A stretch of 64,000 nt of DNA. Source: Ascidia mentula. Taxonomy: Eukaryota; Chordata; Ascidiacea; Phlebobranchia; Ascidiidae. Where the stretch lies: NCBI GenBank assembly GCA_947561715.1, contig OX387205.1, forward strand, positions 2,547,001-2,611,000, written 5' to 3'. This document shows positions 22,917-35,545 of the stretch, piece after piece (the stretch's first letter is position 1; the number at the start of each line of letters is the position of its first letter). The notes below the pieces were generated by a model. It did no database searches. It saw nothing but the letters and a program-made list of their open reading frames with translations, and was not told the origin of the DNA. The position numbers and the translations under genes are program-made.

Positions 22917-25900
22917 TCACGTGTAACACTTACGGGATTCTCCACCAAAAAAATCTTTGTGTAAGTCGGCAACGATCTTAGTCTGGTGCAAATGGTCACC
23001 GTCGCTGAGTTTCTTGCATAAGTGACAGTGGGCGCTGACTTGGTAAGCTAAATATTGTTCTGGCATCTTGTCCCTTTCGTCCTTGGGCTCCCTCAGTTTT
23101 AACAATGGAAAGAAATTCGGGCCTTTCCACCAACTACAGTAAAACAAAAAAGTGTGTTTTGTCTTTAAAATAATGTAAGGTTAAAATTGAAAGAATGAAC
23201 AAATATAGCCTATAATGGACATTGTCAATAAATTCAGTAGTTCTAATATCCTCTAACTAGTTTTTTATATGATCTTATATGGCAACAATTATAGTCAAAT
23301 CAAAATGTTTGTAAACTTGACGTGGTAAATAAGCCAAATAACGATCACCTTTAAAGTAAAGCCTTACAGGTTGGCAAAAACAAGTCTTTCCTGCCCACAA
23401 TAACAATGAAACCGAAGCAAGCCGCTATAGGGTCACAAACTCTTGCACTCTTAATGGCAATCATTACCTAAAATATTGCTTGTATTTCGTATCGTCGTTT
23501 TCAACTTCTCTTAAATAAGCGGCCAAGAGTTTCGCGTCGTAATTGAAGTCCTCAGCATGTATGAAGGAATTCGGCGGGGCCAAACGTTCCATATTGGCTT
23601 TGGTGGGCCCCCAGACCACTGGAACACAACCGGCGTATAGCGAATTGGTCCAAAACTTCTCTGTGACGTAATCATTGCAGCCGAGGGTGTTTTCGAAAGC
23701 GAAATGAAATCTGGAAGAGGTATTGCAATTAAATTTTAGTATATATGAGAGGAGGTTCCCAGCATCTCGTCCTTAACTTCTATTATTTATCATATACCAA
23801 ATGTCTGCAGCTAACATAATTCTTATTACTGGTTCCATATTAATCTGAATATGAATGCCAAATGCTTCTCATTGAGCAGAGGTTTCGAAGCTACTTCGGT
23901 AACTGCTGGTTCCATATTGCTTACTTATATTGTCTGAGGTGGTTGTGAAAAACCGAGTTGGTTCCAACTAGAGGTCTGTGGTTACAAGCCCCGAACTGGT
24001 CCACGTTGTAGTGACGTTCAATCTCTTTCACGAACGTCATCCTCAGTTTCGCCCCTTTCGTAAATTCACAGTCTGTGATGACCGCCACCGCCGACTTCGT
24101 TTTCACCTTAAAAAGCATTCCTTCTAAGCAGTTGTGCCTTACAAAAGTTCCAATTACACATTCTATTCGCAAAGTTTGGAATTACCAGATAAGAGTTATT
24201 GGCGCAGACAAAAAAAAAACGTTTGCTCGGAGTCTTTTTGGAATTTATCCAGCAACAAAGTTCTTAGAACCGGTTCCTAAATGCGGAACTCAGGATAGTG
24301 AAAACTGATTAAAAACACCACTGCTTAGATGTGATTCTACACAAGTGATCCCCGGCTATCCAGGATGTTTTGAAAAAACCCTAGTTCTTTAAACTGATAT
24401 CAAAACAAAAAGTTATTCATTGTAAACACTGAACAGTTTGAGTGTCGCGCTATGTCCAATTCCGAAGTAAAGGTAGGCTACAACAGAAAAGCTGAATGGG
24501 CCAATTACCTTCATAAGTTTGTCAAAAGCCTCATCGAATTCCTCTTGACTAAAACCGGGTACTGGTGTTTTTATTGTAGCTTCGTCGCCTCTGATGCAAA
24601 AGAAAGAATTGTCAATACACGCAAAACTCTTCTTACTGTTCACATTTAATTATCTTAAATGTTTTTCTGTGACTACTTTCCATAGGGGTGAGAATAGATA
24701 GTTGTGACAATTTGTGAATTACTTTGACAGAAAACTGCCAAATTGCTTTAGAAATGGATAGCGTAACTGGAAAAAACTATACGTTTCCAAAAAAAAACAA
24801 GTTGACCCATGCCTCCAAAAATGCCCCCCAAAAATGCACAAACAACTTCTGCCTGTGTCCTCAATAAAGTTCAACAAACACGAAATGGAAGCCAACCTTC
24901 CAACACGATGGAGAAGCCAATCCCGGGCGGTATGTGGCATCAGTGTCGCCAGGACGTCTGAGTGCGGCTTGTAGTGCATTGTCCAGTTGAAGTAATTGTT
25001 GTATTCTTTGATAGATTTTCTGTAAAAATTTCGGACCGTCCAAGGGCTCTCCTCACACCACCAAGTGTACACTTTTCTTTCTCTGCAATAAGACGAAAAA
25101 CAACATGCTGACAGAAATTACTGCTCGAAAAAACGTTCAAATTAACAATTATGTGGTTGACTTTCATTTTTATGTGGTTGACTTTTCAACATTGACTTTC
25201 ATTCTTGGTGCGTCGTGTGAATCAATGGTTCTCAACCTCTTTGCACTTGCGATCCGGTGAAGTTGCCCAATAACTTTTAAGGCAGATAACTTGGTCAAAT
25301 TTTAGCCAAAAATTAACATATCAATAGAAAGTAAAAATTTAATAATGCAAAAACTCTTCACTTTGCAAAAGAAAAAATAAATATAATGAAAAGATTTATT
25401 TATTGAGTAATGGTTAAAAAGGGAACGCGTGTCGGAGGTTGAGAAACACTGGTGTAAATTGCTGTAAATTCGCCATATTTTGCATGCTTTAACCAAAAAC
25501 TCCCATAATCCAACAACCCGAGCTAAAACACTTGGCCAGCAAAATAAATATCGGCTCTCAACGCAGGACAAATTGAATTATTATGGACGAGCTCCAGCCT
25601 TACTTGAGCATAATCACAACGTTTTTCACACTGGTGTTTGGGAACAAGGACTGTCCGCTTATTAGCAGCATTTTCTGAACCTTTTTCACTAAATTCATAT
25701 TCCGCAGAACGTTTCATTTTGTTTCGTAATTCTTTTTTAGATATCAAAAATGACAGTAGCGCGTAATAAAGCTAAGCGGTCTCTGTATACAGATGAAATA
25801 CAGTCAAGTGAAAACAAACTTGCCCCCAGAACAACAACATACCTAGAATGTGTCCTCGGATTTGGAAGAACGTTCAACGCCAAACCTTTCATAAAGAACA

Positions 25901-28077
25901 CAACAGCGTCGCTTTGTGTGTACAAGCTTCGATTTTTGGTGACTATGCATCCGCCTCCACATGTGGCTGTCTCAGGTATCGTCCAATCTATGGGAGTAGC
26001 GGGTGGTATCCACAGTAGGATGATCGGCTTTCGTTTGACAGCTGATAAAAGTGAAAAATTGAGATTTTCGCTACCGACTGCAGTCGAGACATGCTGCTAC
26101 ATACAGTGCTGAAAACATGCAAGGCCACATATATTCCGTGGTATTAGTGTATTTTTTGGTTCAGTCTTTTGGTTAGCTGTGTTGGGCCAATTGGAAACGT
26201 AAATGAAGGAAGAAATTGCTGTACTCGTATGACAGCAGAAGGAGATGCAGTTTGTCAAGTCAGTAGAGTTAAGTCATACTTATTAGTACGGTTATGATGA
26301 CGATATTCTAAATAAGTGTGAAACATACGTTTTATCCACCCTACAAACATTTATGATATACGTTTACCACGTAATTTTTTTTTGCAACTATTTTAATGAA
26401 CCATATATTGTCTGTAATATTTAGACAAAACAACATGTGCTACAAAAAATAATAGTGGAGAAGACTACATATAAAAAGGCAGACATGCAGATGTTTAATG
26501 AACATGCACAAGTATACGCTTGTCAGCAATATTACTAATAACGTATGCATGTTTATGTGTTTTGCCGTGCGTCATTCATGGTGATCACAAAGCGTCCCAA
26601 GCATGGACAACCTTTGACGTTTTTCGCCTTGTTTCTTTGCAAGATTTTTGCAACGAACGAACGTGATTCGTTGCCCACATTTTTCTCTCGAGATTGTGCT
26701 TTAGTTTGTAAAAAATTCCAGTTGCTTTTCTGTGTGGTGGGAATTGGCTGGACGACGGTTACCTCTTCGTCTATAGTGAATGAAAATAACGTATCTACAC
26801 AAAATAACGTATCTACGCATAATCTAGCAATCGTGTCGACAAAAATGACATCATCTTTGTATTTGAACATATGATATCCAAGCAACCCTCGACCAGCATT
26901 TGTGGTTAAAATTTCTGTTTCAATGATTTGCTGCCATGGAAAGTGTCAGTCACCATATTCGGCACCATAACGTTGTTAGTATACAGGACAGTATACAGTT
27001 AAAAAAATGCTACACAGAAAAAGTATCACACGTCTGCACCACCCTTTAATTTATCGACTAAGAATGAAATTTGTTGACTCTAATAAACCACCCATAGCTT
27101 GGCAATGACAACTGTGTGTCCGTAGCTTTGGTTGGTTTTGAATGTATGATATTTTGATGGTTGCGTTCCAAAACTGGGCCATGAGTTTGAAATGTGCCAT
27201 AACGAAACAGAAAATTAAAATGTTGGAGTGTTGCCTATTACGAAATGAATTTTAGGCTCCTGGATGCAGGCCCAGTACGATCTGTTGGCAGCGCATAATT
27301 GTCCAAGAGACCCTCATTTCAATTGTATGCTATGTCTGTGGCAAAATATATTTCCATTTTATGTTAGAACTGTGTTTATTCGTTTAGTGCCGCGCTTATA
27401 CAACTAAGTGCGATTGAAATTGAATACTCCTTTGGCATAAAACGTTTCATCAAACCTGATGAAATCTGGCGCTATGACAGACGAAACGTCGAAAGAATAC
27501 AGTACGTTAATTTTATGCCAAAGCATCAATCTATTTTAAATTGTAATATGCTTGGCAGCAATAACAGTACAACTAAGTACAATCGACAACCGAATACGTC
27601 TTGTCCTAAAAAAAGAATTGTAGAGAGTTTTGTCAGTTCTTCTTTTTTCTCAACTCCTTCATTTTGTGCTTCCCATAAGTTCCAACGCTCAACTGTACGT
27701 GTTTTACGCATGGGCAGTCACTGGATATACTAGACGTCAACCCCATCGACAAAGCGATTTGGGTTTGTGAATCTGGGATTGGTCGAAACCTATACGACCT
27801 ATGTAGGGCATTAGATTTCGACTATTCGATTGTATCGTAACAGAAATTTCCTTTTCTATAACTATAGCTTTCATAACATACACCCACCATCTTATACTTC
27901 CCAAACTAAACAAAACATATGACACAATAAAATATAAGACTTACTGGAAGGCAGCACTTCGTTTAAAGGAGCCGTGTTCCTGTCTTGTACGCTTCCATTA
28001 GAGTAAAGAATGAACAAGTAAGTGATGCCGAAGGTAACTAACGACAAAACTACTATCCTGTATCTACGTTCCTTCAT
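22917..28077 (-). CDS. Alpha-1,3-fucosyltransferase, GT10 family
   Basis: Type II Golgi enzyme transferring fucose from GDP-fucose to GlcNAc of glycans. Exons on the minus strand: 27945-28077, 25843-26041, 24897-25082, 24509-24590, 23925-24106, 23468-23710, 22917-23133; they sum to 1,242 nt (413 residues) with consistent phases and a terminal TGA. The first exon gives a short basic cytoplasmic tail and a signal anchor, IVVLSLVTFGITYLFILY. The acceptor-domain part has ILLWIPP and NRSLYTQSDAVVFF; next come WWCEESPW and NWTMHYKPHSDV. The GDP-fucose site has FHFAFENTLGCNDYVTEKF followed by GCVPVVWGP, the hallmark of GT10. The C-terminal exon carries Cys pairs (CHLCKKL). Which GT10 member it corresponds to cannot be decided, since tunicate FUTs are lineage-expanded. 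Intron 1 (about 1.9 kb) and intron 2 hold transposon relics. Confidence 0.9.
25223..25451. mobile_element. hAT-type MITE in a fucosyltransferase intron
   Basis: Terminal inverted repeats CAATGGTTCTCAACCTC and GAGGTTGAGAAACACTG bound a 229-bp AT-rich body. The flanks GTGTGAAT / GTGTAAAT match at 7 of 8 positions, as expected for an aged 8-bp hAT target duplication. Non-coding. Confidence 0.75.
26553..26945 (-). other. Unassigned 130-codon open frame in fucosyltransferase intron 1
   Basis: An open frame on the same strand as the host gene. Its N-terminal part reads GRGLLGYHMFKYKDDVIFVD and has protein-like composition. A short internal direct repeat encodes CVDTLFCVDTLF. No ATG lies near its start, and I do not recognise the family. 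It could be a transposon ORF remnant or chance. Confidence 0.2.
27440..27560 (+). repeat. PLE-tail relic in fucosyltransferase intron 1
   Basis: CTGATGA (27,456-27,462), a TCTG/CAGA hairpin and GAAAC (27,483-27,487) mirror the 3' end of the PLE at 63,293-63,324. It also has an inverted repeat TTTGGCATAAAA...TTTTATGCCAAA around it. No coding sequence. Confidence 0.5.
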
Positions 28078-28774
28078 AGCAACGTCTGCACAATCAGATA
28101 CAAAAAACGGTGGGTTCGATTCGTCTGAATAGCAATAGGCTGTGCAAAGCGAACCTTTCATTGGAATTCATTCGACTCAAGTAAACCTCGGTTTAACGAC
28201 TGTCTGATCAGGTTACAAAAGCGGTTCAACTTACAAACGCTTTTTCGAACCCACCTTGTGGCACAGTTGTGAATAAACTAACTTGGTTTAGGGCCGCAGA
28301 CGCAAACCATTTCGTCAGACGAAAAAAAAGAACAGAAAAGCTTTTCTCTATAATACCTCTTGTTTTCGCATGGATGCGGTTCTACGATTTCACAAAAAAA
28401 TCACGTTACTTTGGATACGAAAGCCAAAGCTGATATGCTGATAACCATTCTTAAGCAGAAGTTTCGAACACGACTGTGCTCATCATCAGTGCTATGAACG
28501 AGCTACTAACTCACATTGCATTCATGTATATATTGACGGGCATCAATGGAATGGAAATATGTGCATGATGCTGGCATAATCACGTTCTTCTAAAGCAACA
28601 CGTTGTTTTGAAATGTCCACATTATGGCCAGGCTCCTCACCATACCGCGCGTTCTGAAACCAAGCAATCAACCGAATCGTCTTGTGCAAAAAAGGCCACG
28701 CACTTTGTCTGGCCAGCAACAACACTGATGCAAAAAGGTGCGTTTTGCTTATGACTGGCACGGATTTACTTAAC

Positions 28775-28926
28775 CAATGGCGTAGCTAGGCCAAAGGCGT
28801 CCCGCCGTTAAGCGCGCCAAATCATTCTGCTTCGTAAAGCAATGTTTTGAACCAAAAACTTTAACTCTCTTCGAACCCATCTAAGATTTGACTCCCACCA
28901 AACATTTTGGCCTGGCTACGTCACTG
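28775..28926. mobile_element. MITE with CAATGGCGTAGCTAGG / CCTGGCTACGTCACTG termini
   Basis: Terminal inverted repeats CAATGGCGTAGCTAGGCC and GGCCTGGCTACGTCACTG. The same element, with flanking host-repeat sequence, occurs in opposite orientation at 45,401-45,649. The surrounding 28,600-28,960 is also shared with 45,390-45,780, so this MITE sits inside a larger repeat. Otherwise 28,078-29,033 shows only a PLE-tail-like motif at 28,461-28,489 on the minus strand. Confidence 0.55.
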
Positions 28927-30122
28927 CACTCGACCACTTCAGCGTTTGCTGTCACAAGAAAGTAAAAATAAGTTTCAGTTTTTCTTGGCACTCAGATGCA
29001 CTCAAAACAACAAAAAAGCTTGTCTGACTTACTCAGAAAACCGAATTAAAACTGAAAATAGATTTTGATCACCAGGTATCATGATGAATAGTAATACGGC
29101 ATCTTTCATTGCCAAAAGTGAAGGTCAAGGTTACTCTGCTTTTTGAAACCGGCACTTCGGCACCCTAAAACACCTTACCGAATATTCTACCGAGCAAGAT
29201 GTGTTTGTACGTTCAAACGATCTACCCATGCGAAACTGCCATTCTTTTCCTGACAACCGACAGACAGTTTTTCACAGTCCAGTGGTTACAGGTTTTACCA
29301 AGCTTCCTGCATTGTATTCGCAAACTTATATGCACTGCCGACTTTATTTGTGTTTATATTGTAACACAACATAATTGAAGAACCTCGAAAAAGCAACATA
29401 ACTTATCGTAACGATGCTTAACAAAATCCATTAATGCTGCAGCCAGCGGAAGTCTAACATACGGGTGTCGTTTACCCACAATCCAAATCAATACAAATGA
29501 AATACTATAAATAATTCATCATTCCCCGGAAGTTGTGTAACAACCGTCACACGTCACTGTTGTGAGTCACCAATGTGTCACACTGTCCCATAGGAATACC
29601 TTGGCTTGTGTTCAACCATAGGTCGTTGGCCACGGCACACAGAAATCATTGCAAGCATTTTGACAACAAGCTATGCATGGACTTTATACGTTTCAACAAC
29701 CGCTAAAACATCCTCTCGGAGGGTGGACTTATTACGCCGGTATTGGAACCGCTTTTCGTTCCACGTGATCGCGCCAGGCACTAAGTTCGATGACGTCATA
29801 TGGCGCACGGGAGGAAACGACGTTGCGTCAGGAAATTGGAAACGTCAACCATTTCTCATGGGGGGCGCAAGCTATAATATCTGAAAAATCCGCATGTTAC
29901 TGTTACGTCACAAAAAGTATTGCGTCATAAAAACACTTTTTTTGATGACTCATATGTGTCGTCACCAACCGTTTATTCGTGGCGCAACTTTCAGTTAAAA
30001 TAAGCAAGCTATAATTTATACGTATTATGTTTTTATCGTGTTGCAGTGTTTAGTTAGCTAGCTGTAACCGCCACAGGACCGTTACCAAAGGGAGGCGTTA
30101 AAGAAATAAAGCCGCTCTAGGG

Positions 30123-30307
30123 CAATGTTTCCCAACCGGTGGTACGCGACGGCATTCCAGGTGGTACGCGAGCTCGTTCATAAAGTGATCTCAATATGTT
30201 TGTTACTTCAACCCCTAGGTTACTTTATAACACTCAACTTGGTGGTACGCGTCGAAATTGTTTTACCTCTGTGTGGTACGCAACCACAAAAAGGTTGGGA
30301 ATCACTG
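30123..30307. mobile_element. hAT-type MITE, 185 bp
   Basis: Inverted termini CAATGTTTCCCAACC and GGTTGGGAATCACTG are flanked by a perfect 8-bp duplication, CTCTAGGG (30,115-30,122 and 30,308-30,315). The body contains repeated GGTGGTACGCG motifs. The sister block at 50,770 shares only the first about 60 bp of this element. Confidence 0.85.
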
Positions 30308-30359
30308 CTCTAGGGGGTAGAACGCTGCATTCAGAATCATACACTGTGTTTTTTCTCCA

Positions 30360-31905
30360 AATGAGAAATATATGCAAACCTGCCAAAGGGAATAGTGTTG
30401 TCACATTGGAAAAATCATCTTACTTGTCCAAAATGCAACACACCCTATAGTAAACCAGCAAATTCAGAAGCTGTAAGGTCCATGACATCATTTTTACCTG
30501 GCCAAATTCCAAACTTTTCTTCGGAGCCTCAAACGCAGCAACTCGCTGGACGACGAAACTCCCAGGAAGATGTTTCCAACCTCATGTCGAACCCCAATCT
30601 ATACGACCTCCCGAAAGTACACAAAGTGCCCCTTTGACCGTTACTTTCTTCCATTGGGTCCTTTAACCACCAATGCGCAAAGTGGTTGTCAGACAACTTG
30701 TCGTTCACTCGAGACCATCGAACTGTCATCAATGACACATTTCGTTTCTTTCTCAAATAAAGAAACAAACCTTAGGGAATCAGACAATGGCAACTTTTGA
30801 TGTAACCAGTCTGTATTCATCAACATCCCGGTAACTTTCACGATTCAACTAATCCTGGACAAAGTTTTCTCTGCTGTCGTAACTGACTTTCAAGGTCTCA
30901 ATAAGGATCAATTAAAGAAACTTTTGTCATGGTGAGTCTGCCACACAACCTTCCGGTTCAACGACAAGTTGTACAGGCAAGTCGATGTTGTTGGAATGGG
31001 CTCACCGATATCGCCTCTAACGGCTGACGTCTTTATGAACTACCTATAGTTGACACAGCCTTGGCCCGTACCAAATCACACCTCAAGCCCGACGTCCTCT
31101 CAGGTATGTTGACGATCTGTTTTTATCATTTTGCGATGAGCCCACATTTTAACTCTTTTTAAATCAATATAATCACACAGGAATTAAGTTTACCCAAACG
31201 ATAAAATGTAACTACTCTATTTCATTTCTAGATGTACGCATTTGCAAGAAGGGGAGCTTTTTCGAAACAACAACCTTAGAAAAAACAACACACACCCGGC
31301 CTCTATTTAAATTAGAGACGATTCCCCCATCTCAACTACAAGTGCAACATTGTCGATGCCTTAGTACACCGTGCATATAACATATGTAACTCATTTAAAC
31401 TCGTGCACGAGGAATTTCAGGCAATAAAGACTACCCTGCGACGCAATGCCTACCCGATGGCTTTTATCGTTGCGTTTTGACATTCCTGCAAACGCGTCAC
31501 ACTCAATCCCAGGTTAAAGAGACGACAAAGCAACCCCAGCAACACCTGCTTATGCGTCTTCCTTATCTCGACCTTGCTTCAAAACAGTTATAAATGGAAA
31601 TTCGCGGTGGTGTCGCCCACACGGCAAAACACGCCTACGCCTTGCTTCCTCTGAAGGACCGGGAACCAACGCTGGAACGATCTAACGTTGTATACCGTAT
31701 CACGTGTTCCTGTGGTTAAACATATATTGGCCAGTCAAGACGAAACCTTGCCACGAGACTCAAGGAGCACAAGACGAGCCCTTCTTCGGGTGTTTGTCAA
31801 CATCTTGTGGTTAATCCAACGCACAAGGTCGACTTTAAAAATCCAACAATCCTTGGACAGATTGAAGGAAAACGGCGCCTCTCTTTTTTGAAAACAATTT
31901 ACATC
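30360..31905 (+). mobile_element. Eroded Penelope-like element, left-block copy (RT and GIY-YIG part)
   Basis: Degenerate reverse-transcriptase and endonuclease remnants of a PLE: CKPAKGNSVVTLEKS-type RT start, PKVHKVPL, LTADVFMNYL, a YVDDLFLSF-type palm motif, then a GIY-YIG segment with TYIGQSRRNLATRLKEHK. Several breaks make it non-coding. The sister copy at 51,187-53,130 keeps the N-terminal part but lacks the endonuclease end. Confidence 0.75.
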
Positions 31906-32159
31906 TAAACATTTCAGCCCCTGTTAAATGCAGATACATCCTCTGTGCCATTACGACTTTTTTTGTCATAAAAACCTCCCTTGGTCGCCGTGTATTTTAT
32001 AATATATTTTTTTTTATCGTGCGCAGTGCATTTAATTTGTTTTTTACCCTTTGTTTTTATCACGACAATTTCATTGACTATTTTGTTTGTATTGAATATT
32101 AACAAAACCGTCAGTTATGTTCCTAAGTCTTCTACTTAAATAAAATTAAACTTTGGAAT

Positions 32160-32290
32160 GAAGATTCGGTTTTTGTGCAAATCGTATACGTTGAGAGGCC
32201 ACAGACAGGGTATACACACTGTTTCGACCTGGGGTGGTCTCAGCAGCTGTTGACTGTGGCACTGCACTAGCTTTTACACTAACAGGCACA
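32160..32290 (-). repeat. Dispersed repeat also found in TMCO1 intron 2
   Basis: Minus-strand sequence matches 19,500-19,650; the sister copy is at 53,360-53,470. It carries the CTGA-hairpin-GAAAC arrangement near 32,221-32,251. Confidence 0.5.
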
Positions 32291-32655
32291 CAGATTACTA
32301 CTTTGTGGTACGTGTACATAGTTGTTGCAGCATTGTTTTTTGGCGGGCTGGCATCGCTTGCTGCAACACGCGGTTACAAATTCAATGATAACCAGCTGTT
32401 GGGGAAGCTGCTGAGTTTGCGCGCAGACAACAATGGAAACTTCCTGTTTTGAAAGTAAAAAAAAACATTTACCACCAAACGGACACGTCAGGTATTTAGT
32501 TTTGGTGTTAGTGATTCAATCAGACAGTCGCACCGACCAATTGCAAGAAAATATTTTCAAAAAATTACCTTGTGTTCGTAATTTTGCATAGGAAAAAGTT
32601 GTTTGTGTCTCATTTGCGTTGCAACTTGCAGAAAAATCAGAGTTGTTTTTTAAGA

Positions 32656-32781
32656 ATGTGGACACATGTTGTTTTGATTTTTTTCTGCCTCTGTCATGTT
32701 ACATATTCTCAATATGATCCCACTTTCTCGGGGTTTCCAGCCAGTTATCAACAGAATGGGAATCATGCTGAGCCAGAAACA
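32656..32781 (+). CDS. Signal-peptide exon of a putative secreted protein, left-block copy
   Basis: A 42-codon exon starting MWTHVVLIFFCLCHVTYS, a clean signal peptide with predicted cleavage before QYDPTF, and ending at the donor ACA|GTAAGAAG. A CAG acceptor-like site lies about 25 nt upstream. It differs from the sister exon at 53,845-53,970 by one synonymous base. The candidate second exon in this copy (near 34,190) carries an in-frame TGA where the sister reads TGT, so this copy may be dead. Family not recognised. Confidence 0.35.
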
Positions 32782-32954
32782 GTAAGAAGTTCTTTAAACA
32801 AAGAAGTTCTTTAAACAAAGATTTAAAATCTGACATTAAACATTTAAATATTGGGATCTGACCAAAACGACAGATGCAAGCCTAGCGACCACTGTAACTT
32901 TCGTAATCACACAAAAAGGCTGTAGCTTTTTATTACAGGATCAGCCTTGCTATT

Positions 32955-33120
32955 TATCAGGAATATATATTTCGCCCAGTGGGCATCTTCAGTTCCTTAC
33001 AGTAAACACAATAAAACGATTTTTAAAAAAACGTCTGAAAAACAACAACAGTAGAGAATAACCCATTCTTTTTTGGAAGGAACTGCTCATGGGGCGAAAT
33101 ATATATTCCTGATAAAGCCA
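32955..33120. repeat. Fold-back repeat, left-block copy
   Basis: Arms around GGAATATATATTTCGCCC and GGGCGAAATATATATTCC, about 100 nt apart, form a long inverted repeat ending in TGATAAA-type sequence. The sister copy is at 54,130-54,300, where the right arm is 6 nt longer. It resembles the palindromic ends of PLE insertions but shows no coding part. Confidence 0.5.
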
Positions 33121-34589
33121 AGATTTAAAACCCTTTTTTACGGTTATTGTTGTGTTTGTAAGTCGCATGCACTATGTATTATTCTCTATGACATCGTCCA
33201 AAACCACTCCATCCGTCAATCAAATTGCTTCTTAATTGTAATCGATGCAGAGGTTATTGTGATTCGGATGTTCAAGTGATAGATTGAGTATTCCATCATA
33301 TTAAAACCGTTTAGTTCGGTTCGTCAAATGCATTCGACCGTTGGTTTCCACACAGCTGACTTAGTTTCGGCTTGTAATTTCGTGATAATGACTAAATCTA
33401 AGCTGGGCATTTGCTTTACTGTAAAAAACGTTCTTTTTGTGACAGCATTCCGAGGAAAACCCATCGGGACGTGACGTTGCAACAACAGATGACGTCATCG
33501 CCCCAGCATAGTATACAGCATTTTTCCCGAGAAAGTAAAATCTTTCGCGACGAACGTCAATAAAAATTAAAAGAAAAAATGTTCCCAACAAATTTGCAAG
33601 GAGGATTGTAATGGGAATAAAAATGCTTGTGTAGAATCTTTAGGACCAGGCACATAAAAGATATTTGAAAAACCAAAGCACAAATCGAGCAGACGTCACG
33701 GATACGAAAGAGTTCTGAAATTCATTCATTTTCTCTTATTATTAAAGGAGCAAAAGTGCTGTTGGTTCTCTAGTCAATTATTGTTGCCAAGTGAAGTCCG
33801 TATTTCTTGTAATATCCTAGCGTTTTTATGTAGATTGGGATATGGTGTGATTTAAAAACACTTTCGCAACAAAACAAAGCCTTATATTCAAATAGTGAAC
33901 AACTGGAAGATGACTTTCCCGGTTTATCATATTTCGTTTTCGATAATCACTAATCTCCTATATAAAAAATTGACCCGCGCCAAGAGAAATTGCCGAGCTT
34001 ATATTACACATATATAACTACAGCCTCGCATGGCTGACAAACTTATGAACTAGACTTTGTTGTAGTTTTAACACTTTAATGCCAGGTATTAACACATTGA
34101 GTTAAACAAGATCCAAATACGCATTAATGCAAAACGTGAAAACGAGTTTTTGTGCAAGAGATATTTTCCCCTGAATACGTTGCAGGTTTTGGTAACGAAT
34201 GCACAAATGACGCCAGGCAATTGAAAGCATATTAGCAAAAAAATCAACGTTTTTATTAATGTTCGGTTTAAAGGAATAGAGCCAGGTGATAAAAATGATT
34301 CAATGTTGTATAGATTCTGTGAATCACGGCTGTTTGTATAACTTCAAGTTCCTAGTGAAGCAAAAATTTACATGTTATTTTAGAACTTTTTGTTAAATGT
34401 CTGCATGTGAAAAATCAGTTTTCACGCTTACTAAGCCTATAATAAACAGAAATGTTAAAAGTAATCCAGGTGAAATGCTACGCTAACCTTTATAGTCAGT
34501 TTACTTACAGCCGCTAACGTACAAAGCATGACTTTACCTGCGATTCACAGCTTCGGCCAAGCGCCCCAATAGCCCTACAAGTATTATGA

Positions 34590-34745
34590 CAACCTGAGTT
34601 GCCAACAATAACCTGGTTTCCAAAACCGATGCGGCAAAAGACCACATAACACCCGGGATATCCCGGCCACGAATCCCGAACAGGTTTTTCTTGGTATCTG
34701 GGTTGAGCGCTTGACCAATATTTTAATTGTACCTGCTTCGGTGCT
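34590..34745 (-). mobile_element. tRNA-like SINE-type repeat
   Basis: The minus strand carries a TTGGTCAAGCGC A-box-like start, then ACCAAGAAAAACCTG and a repeat body. A related copy at 35,230-35,425 has a clear GGGTTCAAACCCC B-box. Both recur in the sister block at 55,770-55,940 and 56,420-56,610. Confidence 0.45.
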
Positions 34746-35229
34746 TTTTATGCCAAAATGTTTTAATCTTATTTTGAAGCTTGACAAAACTGCATATTGT
34801 AAACCCACCTCACCAGTAACATTCCTTGAAGTCTATTATAGTGCAAGAAAAATCATTTAATCTTGACTGAATCAGTTACTTATCAGTAATTATCCACAAT
34901 ATAACACTAATAGAACAAAAAAAAACAATACTAAAGTACTGCGGTTGACCTCTAACGGCTTTTGTCTTCTGAAACCATCACACGGGCATCAACCTTCGTT
35001 AATCTATCCACTATTAGAATCCCAAACAGGGTACGGGTTCCGAAACTCATCAATTTTGAACTGTTACTAAATGAGCAAAAAGTGTCACTGGTTACTTCAG
35101 TTGATTAGTCGATAGGTTTGGACATTAGCAATGAAACTCGATAATGTTATAAAATTTTGGTGTTTTTAAGTGGGTTGGTGGGGATATGGTGATTACAAGC
35201 CATAAGTTAAAAATACTTTCGCAAGAAAA

Positions 35230-35425
35230 CAAAGCTTTTTTATGGTACCTGGGATGAGCACTTGACTGATATAGTCGACTGTATCTGCTTCGGTAGTACT
35301 CACAATTTTTATGACCACACCGGGGTTTGAACCCAGAACAACCTGGGCACAAATCCATATCAGGTTTTCTTCTTGGTACACGGGTCGGGCGCTTGACCAA
35401 TGCTGCCAATAACCCGCCCGACAGG
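35230..35425 (-). mobile_element. tRNA-like SINE-type repeat with clear A and B boxes
   Basis: On the minus strand TTGGTCAAGCGCCCGACCCG is followed by an insert-like stretch and GGGTTCAAACCCCGGTGTGG. This is the Pol III promoter layout of a tRNA-derived SINE. The sister copy is at 56,420-56,610. Confidence 0.5.
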
Positions 35426-35459
35426 CGGAACTCACAATAAATGGGAAAACAACTTTTAC

Positions 35460-35545
35460 AACTATCTAGCCCCCATCTAACGTAAAAAAGGACTTTCTAA
35501 AACCATTACACGGAGATCAATTTTCGTTTATCTAACCTCTACTAG
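35460..35545. repeat. 3'-flank block of the channel-gene units
   Basis: Contains a CTAACG...TTCT.AAACCATtACACGGaGATCAA...TTCGTTTATC motif also seen near 34,950, 46,975, 56,130 and 56,650. It lies roughly 550-670 bp past the stop codon of channel genes A, B and D. The copies at 34,950 and 56,130 have no channel gene beside them, suggesting lost units. Confidence 0.55.

Noticed and set aside
25523-25747. Fucosyltransferase exon with Cys-rich KHQCEKRCDYAQ sequence
   Set aside because: Including it breaks the phase; splicing 25,843 directly to 25,082 restores THSR-ERKVYTWWCEESPW in frame and the total length is a multiple of three.
29606-29884. 92-codon plus-strand frame shared with 50,226-50,582
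   Set aside because: Frame-changing indels between the two blocks and no domain; the conserved part looks regulatory rather than coding.
32234-32452. Plus-strand frame with a hydrophobic stretch (TLWYVYIVVAALFFGG), also 53,361-53,690
   Set aside because: The first part lies in a dispersed repeat found also in TMCO1 intron 2, and the ends differ between blocks; not enough to call a membrane protein.
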